Below, one piece after another: positions 34,132 through 45,194 of a DNA stretch of 64,000 nt; within the stretch, counting starts at the first letter, position 1, and each line of letters begins with the position of its first letter. This DNA comes from Tretioscincus oriximinensis (taxonomy: Eukaryota; Chordata; Lepidosauria; Squamata; Gymnophthalmidae). The notes below the pieces were generated by a model that had not been told where the DNA came from, did not search any database, and saw nothing but the letters and a program-made list of their open reading frames with translations. The position numbers and the translations under genes are program-made. The DNA is taken from NCBI GenBank assembly GCA_022410635.1, contig JAJVDF010000499.1, positions 677,962 to 741,961 of the forward strand, read 5' to 3'.

Positions 34132-35257
34132 CTTNTTATTTGTTTCAATTCAAATATCTCTTTCTTTTGTTTCTGTAACAACACTAAATAAGCAGCTACT
34201 GGTGGGGGCTGNGAATAAAGCCCCATCACTGAGGTAAACACAGAGGCCTTGTGTAGGCCTGAGGATATGACTGTTGCTCCAAGCAGTTGTGGGTGCTGGC
34301 TTGGGCAACAAGGTGGATATTGTGGCACCCCTAGCTGGGAGGCTCATCTAATAGTGGGGCCCTCAAGGAGGGGTCGCCACAGTAGCATATAGACCAAGAC
34401 CTTTTTCACCCTTAGCTTCAGAGACTGGTCTTTAGAACTATTCCCAATAGTTGGCTAGGGGAAATGGTTCTTGTCTTTCAGTCCAGAGAGAAGTATTTCT
34501 ACTGCTGGTNCAGAAGGAAGAGGTATGAATGATTCAATCTGGCTTTGGGTAAAATGACCATGTAGAACACTGAANAACTAGATTGCATAATTTACATGTA
34601 TACTTTTAATCTGTCTTCAGTCCTAGAATATCAAAGCAAAATCTCAGAAACGTTACTATTAACAGAAAACCTAATGGCAGTTTTCCCTTAATAGTGATTT
34701 ATTATCTATGCCTGTTTGTTCCATCTGAAGATCCAACGACTGATTCTTATAATCTATCGATAACCTAACTCTATTTTTTAAAAATAGCTCTGAAAAGGAA
34801 AAGCAGTTTGATCGGACAACAGACCCATTTGCGCTCACTTTTTTGCATGATTGAAATTTTATTTTATAATCACAAATAAAAAGTGGCCTGTCTTGTAGAA
34901 CACAAGTTCTTTTACGGCACAATTTTACTTACAACCAATATTGGTCAAATGGGATTAACTTGATNAATGCCATCTTAGAAAGTTTCAAATTGATTGCCCT
35001 GAATTTAACAAGAGATACTGTTACACTTTGGTTGGAAGATTACTTTGCATGAAGAATGAAGAAGAAAAAACCAATCCACACTTGGTCTTCAGCAGCTATA
35101 GTAGTGTGGTCTGAGATAGGATACTTGAAGATCGGTGTTTCAACAAGTTTAAACCCTGGTTCAAAAACATCAACTTCCTTTGCTTCCGCAATGGTGCTGG
35201 AAATACAAAGATTCCCTTCACTGGAGTCAGGGAAGGGTACTAAGGATTCATTCTAAT

Positions 35258-35452
35258 CTAGGCTGACCAGATGACCCCTTTTTGGGGGGAGGGGTGTTGA
35301 AAACCCGGTTTTGATGTGCCTCCCAGTTTTTACTGACGAACATTTTTTCAAAAAAGNTTTTTTTCGATTTTTTTTTCCTCAGAAAAAAACGGGAGGCACC
35401 TCAAAACGGGTTTTCAACCCACCCACCCCAAAAGGGGTCATCTGGTCAGCCT
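35258..35452. mobile_element. Palindromic DNA element, CTGACCAGATGACCCC family, copy B
   Basis: 195 bp, nearly one long inverted repeat. Left AGGCTGACCAGATGACCCC, right GGGGTCATCTGGTCAGCCT, with inner arms around CCTCAGAAAAAAACGGGAGG. It is flanked by a perfect 8-bp duplication ATTCTAAT (35250-35257 and 35453-35460), typical of hAT-type insertion. Confidence 0.8.
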
Positions 35453-36267
35453 ATTCTAATACTATATATGAAAATAGATTAGATTACCACATAAAAATGG
35501 GACAGGCATTTGCAGCTTTAACAGCTGTGGAAAAGTTATTTTTCTCCCCAGATTCTGAAGCCAGAATAAGCTGCACTTGATAATTTGTTTCTTCCATATC
35601 CACTAAAGCTGCAAACATCTCTCCAGGTTTTTCATATGGTAATCTTACCCTAGAGCTCAGCTTTTCAGTGTTACATACCAATGATAGACTTTGTTTCTCC
35701 TCCAACTTTCTTTGTAGTTACAATTACTTCTATGACCAGGTTTTGCAGCACACCATGGCTTTATGGAAACAGATACAGTACCTTAAAACCAATATTCACA
35801 ACGTCAAGTCTATAAAACACTTATTGGAAATGCTGAATATCTTATGATAGCCTACAGTTCAATTTTCAATCACCTTATAGATACTCTTCCCTCCATTATT
35901 TACAAACTCCCAACACGTACAGACTTTATGTGCCTATTTGAAAGTTTGNTTTTTGCCTAATGCATTTAGGTGAGTCGGGCAAAAAACAAGCAATCAGACC
36001 GACACATAAATGCTATCATGTGTTTGATAGTATTCTCTTCTTGTGACTTTTGTTCTTGGCATCTTCCTTATAAACCATTTCAGCATTTTTTTGGCATCAT
36101 ATTATATGAAACAGTCTTCATTCGTTTCTTAATTGTTTGTTAAAATAATAGACATTCATCAATATATACTTTCATATTCTTAGTATTGAGGTTTATCTAT
36201 AGCTGTTCACACTGCTTCCTGTCCTTTTCTAAAACCAAAGATTTGTATAAAGTAAATGGTTGTTTGT

Positions 36268-36350
36268 TTGTTTTTTATGCATGGGACCTGCATGTGAACT
36301 GGCATGTGGATGGCAGCCCCCTATTCTGAAATATAACCCAGAACAAGGCT
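36268..36350. repeat. Half copy of the GGCAGGCC palindromic family
   Basis: ATGGGACCTGCATGTG, GGCATGTGGATGGCAG and ATATAACCCAGAACAAGGCT match one arm of the palindromes at 61351 and 63156. Confidence 0.55.
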
Positions 36351-36575
36351 CATGGAAAGAGCCGGATTCAAAGTAGATGCATCCATTCTATTTCCTGGGC
36401 ATACTTTTCAAAGCAGATCCCCATCAATCTGGTCTCCAGGCAGGCTCTTTACCATTTGCCTAGGGACACCTCCTTGGATACAACTGCTGGCCCCCCAAAA
36501 CCACAGCTCTGTTAATCTTGTACCACCATCAAAGTTGCTATAAGCACAAAGGTCAAGCAGTTGGTACCTCCTTAC

Positions 36576-37151
36576 CATTCTTTAAGCCACCGGAGTGAAA
36601 TGGACCCCCTCTCTGCCGATTTGGGAGCCAGGAGGACTTGGTACCATTTCCAAAGCTATGGGTGAGCTTGTTTGGCCGATTGAGGTGATCCAGGAGTTCA
36701 GTTTTTGAATCTGTGCCTCTGAATGTAGGCAGTTCTGCCAGCAACCTGTTTTGGTGATGGATACTGGGTGGATAGAAGTAGGCAGAGATGCTGTTGGCGG
36801 CTTCCAACTCAAACCTGTCTCTGTGCACTCGGTTGGTCTGGGGGAAATATGTGGCAGGGGAGATTTCTTGTCCTTCACCCTTAGAAGGCAGGCGCTTGGC
36901 AGGATGAAAAAGCTGCTTCCTCAAACCAGTATGATTCTCTGATGAAGCTTGGGCTCTTTTCTTTTTGTCCATGAGCAGTGGGTGAACATTTTCTTCTTTT
37001 CCTTTCTGCAGGTCAGCTAAAAGTAGCGGCTGCCTTTCTGTGCTGTCCTCTTTTAAAGGTGATTTATTCTGACGGGTTGTGGATCCCAACGGCACATAAA
37101 CATTTTGGTTCAGTGACTGGACAGACATTTTGATGTAGGACCGAAGGGGTC
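36576..37151 (-). CDS. C17orf58: C17orf58 exon 2, low-complexity middle region
   Basis: 576 nt, phase 1 to phase 1, acceptor TCTGTTTCGATGCAG and donor GTAAGGAG. It encodes about 191 residues rich in Lys, Arg, Ser, Pro and His (KMSVQSLNQNVYVPLGSTTR, HPAKRLPSKGEGQE, YFYPPSIHHQNRLLAELPTF), with no Cys and no recognised domain. It could be a propeptide or linker; KKKRAQ near the middle resembles a basic processing site (inference). Confidence 0.88.
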
Positions 37152-37879
37152 CTGCATCGAAACAGAACAAGGAGAAAGAAAGAGAGAGAGAAGGTTTATT
37201 GCAAAACTAGTGTGCAATAATATGTGCTCAAAAATACACCAAGTATTTTCATATTTCTGGAAGTGTGGTAAGACCACATCTATCTATTATTGCTGAAAGA
37301 TTTATGATGGAAAGACACAGGATGAAAAGGGAACCTGGGAATATTTGTGAAGCCAGTTGAAATTATGTTCACTCTTTCAGTCAATGCACTGAGAAAGTGG
37401 TTTGTTGTTCAGCTTGATGACCAGCAANTGGAGTGACAGACTGGCCAAAAATCACTCTTTTATAGTGTAGCCACGGGCCCATTGACCAATGAGCTGTTAG
37501 TATTGGTCCTTTCTAGAATGTTCCCAATGAAAGAATCAATGATCACCCTTTCTCCAACATTCTAACATATAACTTTTGTTCCTTTAAAATGTAAAAAAGT
37601 ATTATTATTTTTTACTGGACCTTAGTGAAGCCTTCTATATTCCACGACATATTTGTTCTGTGAGCTTATTCATTCCTTTACCTGTCTTAAGCCTTTGTTT
37701 AAGTTGAAGCCAAGAAATACATTTGCCTCACTTAAGTGCTGTGGCCTCTGATACGCATGAAGGATCCAATGATACATGCCAGTGGAGCGGATCTCAGAGA
37801 GAGACTGACTCTTTTGTAACTTTCAAAACCTCCTCTGCCCATTTGTGTGCTCCGTTTGAGTAAAAAAATTGCACCTAAT

Positions 37880-38263
37880 TCATGCATGGGATGGATAGAA
37901 TGAACAGAGAAAAACCATTTTCTCTATCACACAACACTAGGACCAGGGGGCATTCCTTGAAACTAATAGACAGGGGAAATGTTGTATTTCACCCTGTGGG
38001 AGTTACTTCCAGAATAGGAGGTGGTAGCTAGCAGCCTGAATAGCTTTAAGACAGGGTTAGACAGGTTAATGGAAGCCAAGGATATAAATAGCTAGTAGGA
38101 TGGCTCTCTTGTTACTGACACCAGGATGGAGCAACAGGCAGGATTCCTAAAGTACCATTTGCAGGGAGTCGAGAAACTGCNCAGGTGCAATTGGTGGGCC
38201 ACTGTGTGAGACAAATGGACTGTGGCCAATTCAGCAGGGTTCCTTTTATGTTCTTATGTTCTA
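37880..38263 (+). mobile_element. L3/CR1-type LINE 3' end
   Basis: CATGCATGGGATGGATAGAA, GACCAGGGGGCATTCCTTG, GATGGAGCAACAGGCAGGAT and the tail CCTTTTATGTTCTTATGTTC. More diverged than the copy at 57372. Confidence 0.72.
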
Positions 38264-38536
38264 CTGATCTGCCTGAAGAGCTCCATGAGTGGCCTGGCTT
38301 TTGATCATCAACAGAACTCTCCTTATCACTTATTGCTAGTCCATCACATTGTGTAGAATAAGATATATATGATTTAATGTAAATGTCTCTCAGCGTGGTT
38401 CACAGGTATTTTTGGACTCTATCTCCCATCATCCCCTGTGTAACCAATTATCAAGGATCCTGATTGGTGTTGTACATCTCATGGAAACCCAATGGGAGAA
38501 AGCTGATGCAAGGAGTCAATCTTGAATCAACAAAGG

Positions 38537-39022
38537 ATAGGGTTGCCATACGTCCCGGTAAACGGGGACAAACCCGGTTTTGGGGACTAAAATATAGTCC
38601 CCTCCGGGTTTTAAGCTAAAATCCCGGCTTTTTACATTCCCCGATGCTGCGTCAGGGAATGTAAAAAGGCGGGATTTTAAAGGAAAAGCAGCCTGGGAGG
38701 ACCCTCAGAGCGCGCCATAGCTGCGCCTTGGCTGGAGGCGGGGTTTCGCCCTGCTCTCAAAGCCAACTCACCTCTAGANACGCCTGGGTTTGTGACAGGA
38801 GGGCAGCTCTGTTCTCCTCTCACAAACCCAAGCGTTTTTGCTCCGCTGCTGCAGATGAGTTGGCGGCGAGAGCAGGGAGAAACCCCGCCACCAGCAAAGG
38901 AGCAGGAGCGCGCGCGTGCGTGCATGCGCGCACACACGGACNCTTGTAGTGAGACAGGCAGGGGTTTTGCCTGTCTCGCTACAAGCGTCCGTATGTTTTG
39001 GGTTGCCAGAATATGGCAATGC
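38537..39022. repeat. GC-rich element made of several inverted repeats
   Basis: Begins GGGTTGCCATACGTCCCGG and ends near AGAATATGGCAAT. At least three inverted repeats lie inside: 38619-38679 (AAATCCCGGCTTTTTACATT against its complement); about 38742-38890 (GCCCTGCTCTC...GCCAACTCA against GATGAGTTGGC...GAGAGCAGGG); and 38937-38991 (CTTGTAGTGAGACAGGCA against its complement). It is strongly CpG-rich. Confidence 0.6.
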
Positions 39023-39023
39023 T

Positions 39024-39226
39024 AACAAAGGAGCTAGCAGCACTTTGAGACTAACTAGGGAAAAGTGGGTGGCATAAGCTTCCGTAGACACGTCTACTTC
39101 TTCAGATGTGTCTTCAGTAGACGTGTCTACGAAAGCTTCTGTCACCCACTCTTCCCTAGTTAGTCTCAAAGTGCTGCTAGCTCCTTTGTTGGACTTTCTA
39201 CTAGACTAACACGGCTATTTCTCTGA
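39024..39226. repeat. Palindromic element, GCTAGCAGCACTTT family, copy 2
   Basis: Inverted arms spanning 39024-39190 (AACAAAGGAGCTAGCAGCAC ... GTGCTGCTAGCTCCTTTGTT), then the outer piece GGACTTTCTACTAGAC and ACACGGCTATTTCTCTGAA. A further small hairpin (TAGACACGTCTA) sits in the centre. Confidence 0.8.
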
Positions 39227-39886
39227 ATCTTGAATCAATTTGACTGAGACCAGAGCACTAGGAAGATGGNCTTTTACCATTTTTTTTAAGCCAGCTGTGG
39301 GCAAGCGGAAGTTTTAGACGTGTAGTGTTTTATTCTGTTACAAATTAAAAACATGAATTATAAACAAGCCCTCTCTAAGAAAAGAATGTTGAATGGCCAG
39401 GGAGCTTCCGGGGCGCGGAGTTCACATCACATCCCAGTTTGATTGTTTCAAAGTTCCTGACAAACACGACTATTTGATTTTCCCATCCACGGGAAGCCTT
39501 GTTGACAATGTCATCAGCCTTGCTTAAGGTCTGTCACCAACTCTGCAAATCCACAAATACATTTTTCAGCCAGAGAGTTAGAACTATGCCCAGAAAAATT
39601 GTCCTAAAAATAACGTTCACTTAGAAGTTTCATTAATTTATTTAGAAGTTCCATTAATTTATTGAACTTCCATTTATTAAGATCAATGTAACAATTCTGT
39701 AACAATATCAGTGTAACAATTCTGTCAATTAATTCAAATTCCTNTGATTTTTCAGTCTTGTAAAATGATCCCTATGTACTTTATTCCATTTTAGCATATA
39801 AAAGCCCTGGTCACCCATGTGCTTTTAAAGCATTTTCAGTCCTGAAGAACTGGACCAAACCAGAATTATTATTTTTTCTTCAGACT

Positions 39887-40421
39887 AGGGTTCCCACGTA
39901 AAATTTGTGTCAGAACTTTGGACCTTTAATAGGTGTGAAAAAGTAATTTTTCCACAGCTGTATCTGGTGCAAAGTCCTCTCTTCCATAGCCATTAAAGGT
40001 CCAGAGCCCTATCTTGGATTTAATGTAACAAAATAACAGAGAAAGCCGGGAATTTTTTTTTATCCGTACTTGGTATGGAAACCTTGTCAGCTGGCCCACA
40101 TTTTAAGAAATATACTGCCATGGGTGTGGGGACTCAGAAATATATATTCACATGTGAGTGAGCTCTGGCATGAGATACTGAGAATTATAAATCAAATATT
40201 AAAGAAACAGATTATGCATTTCACCATCTCTATCTGCATTCAAAAAACACTTGGAAGACCTTTTAAACCTGACCTTTGGCTGAAAAAACTGCTCTCCCTC
40301 CCGTACTTTTAGATATTGTTGTTTTTGTTAATTTGATTTTTATTGTTAACCATTCTGAGAACTTCAGGTGTAGGGCAATACAGTACAGAATCGTACATAA
40401 ACAAATAAAATGTGGGAACCC
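39887..40421. repeat. TIR element, GGGTTCCCACRTAAAA family, copy 1, with insert
   Basis: Left end AGGGTTCCCACGTAAAATTT and right end AAAATGTGGGAACCC are inverted. The inner words CCTTTAATAG and CCATTAAAGG match copy 2 at 51298. From about 40040 to 40400 another sequence with a SINE/LINE-like tail (AAACAAATAAA) seems inserted. Confidence 0.6.
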
Positions 40422-41422
40422 AAGTTCTGATTGATTTAAAAGCACATGTGACTAGAGCCAGCTTCAAAGCACATTTTACATTGGCAAATGTTTATTAATT
40501 TTTCAATTAGACATATTTAAATCTGGGTGAATTTGGTTAACCATCCTTTTTCCTGTTATTTCCCAGCTATTGCTCTGTTCTGTTTTTCAGAATTGTTTGC
40601 TAATGATGTAGGTGAGGGACACAGCAAGAACCCATAACAGATACTTGATCCTTATTACGGAAAGCAAAATATTTTGATTTCTTATCAGCTGTATTTGTTA
40701 TTCCAGCAGACTGGCACCATGAAGCAGGCAATGTTCCAAACCTGATTTTCCACTCATTACGTGGGAACGAAGCTTTCTCTTGGCAGGATGTGCTTCTGAA
40801 TGGGTGATTAAAGAACACCAGGCCTTGTTTCCCATTTTGGATTAGGAACTTCAATTAAAAAAGCCACTTAAGCATATTTATTTTGCATGGACCACTATAA
40901 CCAAACAAACACAACTGTTTGTGGCTCCTATTGTCCTTTCTGCCTGTGGTTTTAGTCCTTCTAACTGTTGAGTCCACCATTTACATGCCCCTTTCCCATG
41001 ACAACAGCTGGTGAAAGTAAAGATTGCCTGATCCTGCCCGTGAAGCAGAACATTGTCATGCAGGATGGAAAATCTCTGAGAAAAAACATCACAGGGGAGG
41101 GCCAGTGGTAGTTGGCTTTCCTAGTTAGCTATGCTTTGTTCTTTCTTTCTGCTCAGCGTTATTATCCGCCACAAATTGACCTGAGAATTTAGGCTGGTTT
41201 CCATGGTTCTCATCACACAGGTCAAGCAGGCAGATTCTCTTTTGCCAGGTGGCCTCCCCTTAATTGAAGTTTCTCAGAGATGCCTCCAGGTTGGAGAAAT
41301 GGGCACAATACCTATAAAAGCAATTTGTAAGGAGTTAGGTGATGGTTTTTCCGTCTGCTTTTGCCTCTGAATGGCCAGAAGCAGTTGGTGGGCCACTGTG
41401 TGAGACAGTAGAAGGCCTGTGG

Positions 41423-41668
41423 GCCTGACCAGATAACCCCTTTTAGGGGGGGTTGAAAACCCAGTATTGGGGTGCCTCCCAGTTTTTTCTGAAGAAATTC
41501 TTTTCAAAAAAAGGTTTTTTTCCAAAAATTATTTTGTTTTTTTATTTTTTTTCCTCAGAAAAAAACAGGAGGCACCCCCAAAATGGGTTTTCAAAAACCC
41601 ACACACACACACACAAAAGATTGCCTGCTCCTGCCCATGAAGCAGAAAGGGGTCATCTGGTCAGCCTA
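41423..41668. mobile_element. Palindromic DNA element, CTGACCAGAT family, copy C
   Basis: Left GCCTGACCAGATAACCCC, right GGGGTCATCTGGTCAGCC, with long inner arms around CCTCAGAAAAAAACAGGAGG. Flanked by CCTGTGG on both sides (41416-41422 and 41669-41675), which fits a 7-8 bp target duplication. A (CA)n run sits in the right arm. Confidence 0.75.
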
Positions 41669-41849
41669 CCTGTGGCTAATCCAGCCAGGCTCCTCTCATG
41701 TGTATTTTCAAGCACATGAGAAATTATTAAAAAAAGGAAGAGTGCTGAATCCCTTTTTACATTCCCAGAAAATAAACTATATTCTAAGGTGAAAGCAGAA
41801 TGTCAGGTTTGCATCCCGTTATGCGGGATTAAGAGAACCTAAATTTGTC

Positions 41850-42016
41850 AGCAAAGGAGCTAGCAGCACTTTGAGACTAACTTGAGAAAAGTGGTTGGCA
41901 TAAGCTTTCGTAGACACGTCTACTTCTTCAGATGCTTTAGTCTCAAGTTAGTCTCAAAGTGCTGCTAGCTCCTTTGCTGGACTTTCTGCTAGACTAACAC
42001 GGCTATTTCTCTGAAA
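41850..42016. repeat. Palindromic element, GCTAGCAGCACTTT family, copy 3
   Basis: AGCAAAGGAGCTAGCAGCAC on the left and GTGCTGCTAGCTCCTTTGCT on the right, then the shared outer piece ACACGGCTATTTCTCTGAAA. The arms are shorter than in copy 1 because part of the right arm is missing. Confidence 0.8.
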
Positions 42017-42031
42017 TTGACTAAATTTGTC

Positions 42032-42292
42032 AGGCAGCTAAGTGCCGGTCTTTCACCTGAGAGATTGGGTTTTGCGGCCCTGTGTTGGAGGTAGAGAGGG
42101 ATGAGTGCCTTCTACTAGCCTGCAGCTCTAGCCAACATAGCTATTCAAAAGCTTGAATTGCAAGATACTGCAATAGACTGTGACTAGATAAATGGGAACT
42201 GCCACAACGTGGTGGGGAAAATAGAATGTAAGCCTTTGGCCAAAAAATAATCTTGTCCTAACCTTTTGAGTCCCTTCAGGTGAGAAAAAGCA
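42032..42292 (+). mobile_element. tRNA-head SINE (CTT-tail family), diverged
   Basis: Plus-strand copy: GCAGCTAAGTGCCGG head, GAGATTGGGTTTTGCGGCCC in place of the B box, CAGCTCTAGCCAACATAGC core, GGTGAGAAAAAGC near the tail. It starts about 15 bp after the palindrome at 41850-42016. Confidence 0.72.
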
Positions 42293-42699
42293 CAAAGCAC
42301 TAAATTAAACATTTCTGCTGCCAATACTATTCTTGCTAATTATTTCTAGCCAAGAAAAAGAAATACCTACCTTCTCCTTCGCCCTTCTTTGAATTATGGT
42401 CTCTTCATTGTGATAGAAACACCAAAATATAAAAACAATCTACTTTTTTAAGGTTAAGTTAAGATTAATTTTAATAATAAATAAACTTGTGAGAGATCAT
42501 TTCCACAAAGTTCCAAGATTGCAAAAATCCAAATACATATATAAGAAAGTACCGTAATATTTGACCTATGAATTGCAAAATTAATTTATTCCCTTCCTTT
42601 CTGTGCCTTTTCCAAAGCAAACCCTTGACAGGACAAAAAGTTTGCATTGTTATTTAACTATCAAAATGCAGATAGTCCCGTATAGGAAAGATCAAAAGC

Positions 42700-43146
42700 C
42701 TACAAATAAGCTTTGGGATCGGAAGCTTTGGGGTTTAACTGAAGCTCCTTTAAATAGCGGGTGCCCAAACAGTTGTAGCAGTGGTGTGGAAAGATTATAC
42801 TATATGGACAGTACAAAAAATACATGAATATATAATCAATGTGATTGCTATCGAAATTTCCAATTGTAAAATAAATAACCCAGATAATATACAGAAATGG
42901 AGAGAATGTAAACAAAAATGGTTGACGATGAAAACTTATATGGAAGCCAGGTTGAGGGTTGAAGCTATGAAATTAAGACTAAGATTGATTTTCCATATAT
43001 AAATCCCAACTGCCCCAATATATTAAGTGTTATTTAAGATGCAATGGGAGGAGGGAGGTTTTATAAAAAGGGGGGGGGGNACTATATGAAACATTTTAAT
43101 GTTAGTATGTACTGTATTTTGTATGTATAATAAAAACGTTTAAATA
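42700..43146 (+). mobile_element. L1-like LINE 3' end
   Basis: Frames on the plus strand encode pieces such as WKDYTIWTVQKIHEYIINVI and NPDNIQKWRECKQKWLT, which resemble the end of L1-type ORF2, then a G-rich stretch and an A-rich end (ATAATAAAAACGTTTAAATA). No long open frame remains. Confidence 0.4.
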
Positions 43147-43736
43147 AAATGCTTTGAACCCCACAATACCCCCCGAAGGGGTCTCAGACAACGATACCCA
43201 TTTTTCCCATCCAAACCTATGGCGTTAATTTAGAATTAAATTTTGCATCAATTTTTCACTTTTATGCCATTTCTTATTCATATAAACATGACAGCATTTC
43301 ATCCTAGCTTTTGACCTGTAAGCGTAACAAGCTTTGCTTTCTCCCCTTGGCACCTGTTCTGTTATGTGCTGCACTTCCTATTCTTTTCAGTCCACTGTGG
43401 AATTGGTTGCAGCCCTGAGCAAAGTGTACACCTGAAATAACCCTTGTTTTGGGAAACACAAGAAGAAACAAAAGAAGCCAATGGTGAACAGGGTCCATGT
43501 GAACTAAACTTGCCCATAAAGGACACCAGTAATTCAGAGCATCACCTGATAAGACCCTTTCCCCAACATCTGGAGCCCCTCTCTTAAAATGCCGCTGGGC
43601 TGAGAGGTTGTCAGACCCAAGTGTCATTTACCAAACATCTGGGCAAACAAAGTTTAAATGCTGCAAAACGAGAGACTAGTTGCCATTCAGCAAATCCCCC
43701 CCCCATTCCCTTACCTTAAAATACCTGCAAACCTAC

Positions 43737-43800
43737 CTGTTCCATGACTGAAAGATGAGCTCAAGGTGAAGCACAGGAACCAGAGAGCTTTGGGTGTCAT
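43737..43800 (-). CDS. C17orf58: C17orf58 exon 1, signal peptide
   Basis: 64 nt ending in phase 1 at the donor GTAGGTTT. It encodes MTPKALWFLCFTLSSSF followed by SHGT and half a Gly codon that is completed exactly by exon 2. A Lys followed by a hydrophobic core and small polar residues is a classical signal peptide, cleavage probably near Ser-His-Gly. The frame is open further upstream, but I chose this ATG because the hydrophobic core starts directly behind it and the context ACAATGA is acceptable. Confidence 0.82.
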
Positions 43801-44160
43801 TGTGAAGGAAACCTTTTTGCAAACTAAAAGTGAGTGCAAGATTGTCTGACACTTTCCCTTTTTCTCTCTCTCCCCCCCCTTTTTTTTGGCCCTTCCCCCA
43901 TTCATGCTAATGAGAGGCATCCCTAGGGGAAACGAGAATCAGTCACTGGCCAAACTACCAGAGCAAGACCAAGCAGTTTACAATCTACAGTAGGCCTGTG
44001 TGGCATTTTTAAAAGGGGGCTATACCTCCACCCCAGGCCCCCTGGCACTTCGCCNTCAGGAACCCGAAAGAATAGCTTCTTAGCTTCCTGCAGACAGTGC
44101 AGTCCTAAAGAGTTCTCCTCTGTCATGGTACAAGAGCCAAGAAAACAAGGACAGGACATT
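43801..44160 (-). other. C17orf58: Likely 5' UTR / promoter side of C17orf58
   Basis: Upstream of the start codon on the minus strand is a purine-rich run (complement of 43855-43890), but no CpG island and no clear TATA box. The transcription start cannot be placed. Confidence 0.35.
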
Positions 44161-44365
44161 CCTTTCTTAAAAAATGTTCTTTAATAGTTGTGTACCAATG
44201 TGCATCTTGGTCACAACCCTGGTCTTCATTCTCACCACTTTTGTTTCNTTAGGCTACAAACAGCTGCCAGCGACACAGACTCTCCATGTTCGGAAGAAAT
44301 NTACCCCTGGAAACTGGAACAATCGGAAGAGAAGTCATGCATGGCACACAGGCTGCAGCTGGGCA

Positions 44366-44478
44366 CATGCCCCTAATCCAACTTCACTCCTAAAGAACTG
44401 GACTACATCACAAAAACCCATTTACTCCTAGTTGGAGCCAATTCTTCAGAACTGAAGTTGTATTAAAAATACATGCCT
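44366..44478. repeat. Palindromic element, CTAATCCAACTTCA family
   Basis: Left CATGCCCCTAATCCAACTTC with TAAAGAACTGGACTA; right TTCTTCAGAACTGAAGTTG and TATTAAAAATACATGCC. Single arms of the same family occur at about 39832, 47210, 52612 and 59934. Confidence 0.6.
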
Positions 44479-44488
44479 AAGTCCAGTG

Positions 44489-44756
44489 AGAGCCAGTTTG
44501 GTGTAGTGGTTGAGTGTTGGACTCGTACCTGGTAGTCTCCCAGTTTGATTTCTTACTCCTCCACGAAAGCCAGCTGGGTGACCTTGGGCCAGTCACAGTT
44601 CCTTGAACTCTCTCAGCCCCACCTACTCCACAGGGTGTCTGTTGTGGAGAAAGCAACAAAAGCTATGTGCGCCGCCCTATGGTTGGCCGCCCTGAGACCT
44701 TCGGGTATAAGGCAAATACAAATAAATACAAATACAAATAAATAAATAAATAAATA
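44489..44756 (+). mobile_element. Sauria-type SINE, full length
   Basis: GAGCCAGTTTGGTGTAGTGG head, CCAGTTTGATTTC in place of the B box, core, tail with AAATACAAATAAATAAATAA. It directly follows the palindrome at 44366-44478. Confidence 0.85.
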
Positions 44757-45194
44757 ACCACTGCTGGAAACAGCATGCAATCTAGTTTCAATGGGGCTTT
44801 CATCTTCTTATTAGCAGCACTTCTGGCATTTAAATAATGAATGGATAAAAAGNAGCCCTGATTTCAGGAAGTTTAGATTTTGGCTCATTCCAGCTGATAC
44901 TTTGGCTAATGTCAGTGAGTAGTTAAAGGCTCTGGAAAGCCTTCTTCAGGCAGAGCAATTACCTCTTCTTGCTCATTAACCAAAATGGATACATTAGTAG
45001 AAAGAGGAAAGGGAACCCAAAGGGGCTGATAGGCACTGGGATGTTACTTTGGACTTCAGGGTTGTAGTGTTTGGTTTGAATGACCCCAGATTTCAGATAC
45101 AGTGGAGCTGTCTCTATTGTCCTCCAAAATCCCTACTATTTTTGGGACGCTATAGTGTCTGAAGGATTATAGTTTTTCTTTTGTTAATAAAAGG

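Larger units (their letters stand above)
33646..34381 (+). mobile_element. Solo LTR of an endogenous LTR retroelement
   Basis: 736 bp beginning TGTAGTGTTC and ending GTCGCCACA, flanked on both sides by the exact 5-bp duplication GTAGC (33641-33645 and 34382-34386). TGT...ACA ends and a 5-bp duplication are standard for LTR elements. Inside are GC boxes (GGGGCGTGGC at about 33734 and 33767), a CCAAT box (33787), a TATA-like ATAAAAG (33821) and AATAAA (34126). No internal gag, pol or env sequence is present, so it is a recombination remnant. It lies antisense to C17orf58. Confidence 0.85.
32950..36575 (-). other. C17orf58: C17orf58 intron 2
   Basis: 3.6-kb GT-AG intron holding a solo LTR (33646-34381), a palindromic element with target duplication (35258-35452) and a half-palindrome at 36270-36350. 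32950-33640 and 34390-35245 show nothing else recognisable. Confidence 0.65.
37152..43736 (-). other. C17orf58: C17orf58 intron 1
   Basis: 6.6-kb GT-AG intron separating the signal-peptide exon from the rest. It contains an L3-like LINE end, a GC-rich nest of inverted repeats and palindromic elements of three families, a SINE and an L1-like 3' end (listed separately). Confidence 0.65.

Noticed and set aside
38677..39169. Overlapping ORFs on both strands, up to 131 codons
   Set aside because: Caused by the GC-rich inverted repeats, which keep frames open on both strands.
43711..43920. Upstream in-frame extension of C17orf58 exon 1
   Set aside because: The frame is open but the added residues are basic low-complexity sequence; a signal peptide must start at the later Met.
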